NCBI GenBank assembly: GCA_033782935.1
Contig: JAWQEG010001395.1
Coordinates: 1,086,501-1,150,500 of the forward strand
Origin: Petrolisthes cinctipes
Lineage: Eukaryota; Arthropoda; Malacostraca; Decapoda; Porcellanidae
Length of the DNA stretch: 64,000 nt
Direction: 5' to 3'
The notes under the pieces are model-generated. The model was given only the letters and a program-made list of their open reading frames with translations. It made no database searches and was not told where the DNA came from. Positions 63,358 to 64,000 of this stretch are shown here, one piece after another. The position numbers and the translations under genes are program-made. Each line of letters starts with the position of its first letter. The first letter of the stretch is position 1.

Positions 63358-64000
63358 TAGCATGTTTTTAGCCTATATTTTGAAAATATTCTAGCACTGT
63401 ACAGATTGCTTCTGGGACCCAAAATATTGAATTTTCGGGTGTTTTGAGCCTGAATTTGAGATATAAACGGGTACAGAAGATACATACACATATTGACTTT
63501 GGGCACCAAAAATATCGATTTTCAGCATGTTTTGGGCCTGAATTTTGAAAATACTCGAACACGGAGTAGGCATGTACAGATCGCTTCTGGGACCCCAAAA
63601 TATCGAATTTTCGGGTGTTTAGGGCCAGAATTTGAGATATAAACGGGTACAGAAGATGCATGCACATATCGACTTTTGGGCACCTAAAAGATCGATTTTC
63701 AGTATGTTTTTGGCCTGTATTTTGAAAATACTCTAACACGGAGTAGGAATGTACAGATACCTTCTGGGACCTCTAAATATCGAATTTTTGGGTGTTTTGG
63801 GACTGAATTTGAGATATCGATTTTTTGGCACCTAAAATGTCGATTTTTAGCATGTTTTTAGCCTATATTTTGAAAATATTCTAGCACTGTGTAGGCACGT
63901 ACAGATTGCTTCTGGGACCCCAAAATATTGAATTTTCGGGTGTTTTGAGCCTGAATTTGAGATATAAACGGGTACAGAAGATACATGCACATATTGACTT
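63358..64000 (+). repeat. Start of a third copy, cut by the window edge
   Basis: Matches 60,359 onward at an offset of 2,998-2,999 ('cactgtacag', 'gggacccaaaatattg', 'aaatactcgaacacgg', 'gtaggaatgtacag', then M3 near 63,847). The sequence stops inside an alpha M1, so the array continues to the right. Confidence 0.9.

Larger units (their letters stand above)
1..64000. repeat. Satellite DNA array, whole window (177/148-bp monomers in HORs)
   Basis: The whole window is head-to-tail copies of one AT-rich satellite. Landmarks recur in fixed order in every copy: 'ctgaatttgagatat', 'gcacct(a)aaa', 'atcgattttcag' or 'atcgatttttag', 'ttttgaaaata', 'gtaggcatgtacag', 'cttctgggacc', 'gaattttcgggtgttt'. 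At an average of 167 bp there should be about 380 monomers. All those read have the same orientation; I saw no inverted copy, unique spacer, transposon or gene. Arrays of nucleosome-sized monomers organised in HORs are known from eukaryotic centromeres and pericentromeres, so that is the likely location, but no sequence here proves kinetochore function. I do not recognise the family. Confidence 0.97.

Noticed and set aside
1..64000. CRISPR array
   Set aside because: There are direct repeats but no unique spacers: the DNA between any two conserved blocks is itself repeated. Unit sizes (148-177 bp) and the lack of cas genes also argue against it.
1..64000. Transposon, LTR element or insertion sequence within the array
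   Set aside because: I saw no interruption of monomer phase larger than one or two monomers, no terminal repeats and no transposase or reverse transcriptase frame.
1..64000. Inverted blocks or strand switches
   Set aside because: All diagnostic motifs read in the plus orientation. I found no reverse-complement monomer, although a full search was not possible by eye.
1..64000. Assembly collapse or artificial duplication as the cause of the large repeats
   Set aside because: It cannot be excluded without reads. However, copies differ by private single-base changes, 325-bp and 501-bp indels and distinct hybrids, which argues that most are real.
1..64000. Assignment to a known satellite or species
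   Set aside because: Several plant and animal satellites have monomers near 177 bp, but I could not match this sequence to any from memory, so no name is given.

Overview
This 64 kb window is one uninterrupted tandem array of satellite DNA. I found no protein-coding gene, RNA gene, transposon, telomere repeat or unique sequence. Every stretch I read is a variant of one AT-rich family, about 39-40% GC when one monomer is counted by hand, and all copies point the same way. A head-to-tail array of nucleosome-sized monomers with multi-level higher-order repeats (HORs) is typical of a eukaryotic centromere or pericentromere. I do not recognise the family and cannot name the species. Plants and animals both carry satellites of this kind.

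Basic unit. There are two monomer lengths: about 176-177 bp (types M1 and M2) and 148 bp (type M3). M3 is an M2-like monomer that lacks 29 bp, lost between two copies of ATAT. The 177-bp monomer is itself an old dimer of 88- and 89-bp half-units. M1+M2+M3 make a 501-bp trimer, which is the dominant HOR. Two trimer haplotypes alternate. The alpha form has M1 with 'gggcatct' and M2 with 'ttgtgcacc'. The beta form has M1 with 'gggcaccaaaaata', M2 with 'ttgggcacc', and a 'tttagggcca' junction between them. Lengths of 325, 491, 505, 678 and 827 bp are trimers that have lost or gained whole monomers or small indels.

Layout (block borders are set at the M3 motif gatttttagcatg). 0-5.9 kb: trimers, a 1,328-bp unit twice and a 678-bp unit twice. 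5.9-9.4 kb: plain trimers, partly repeating 0.3-1.6 kb. 9.4-11.4 kb: a 1,006-bp unit twice. 11.4-14.4 kb: two related blocks of about 1.5 kb. 14.4-25.8 kb (super-unit X, 11,340 bp) and 25.8 to about 32.9 kb (super-unit Y) are tandem copies of one large unit. X carries an extra 4,151-bp internal duplication and Y an extra 501-bp trimer. 32.6-37.6 kb: a 1,680-bp unit three times. 37.6-41.0 kb: linking trimers. 41.0-49.0 kb: a 4,012-bp unit twice, with 1,493-bp repeats inside. 50.2-59.4 kb repeats 34.3-43.0 kb at an offset of 15.9-16.4 kb. 56.5-63.4 kb: a 3,499-bp unit followed by a shortened 3,323-bp copy. The array continues past both window edges.

How it works together. Nothing here encodes a pathway. 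The sequence records repeated unequal exchange or break-repair acting on units from half-monomer to 16 kb. Hybrid monomers mark old junctions. The many short reading frames, mostly antisense, follow from 177 and 501 being divisible by three and are not genes. Repeat coordinates and offsets were measured directly on the sequence. Statements about centromere function, chromatin or mechanism are inference.
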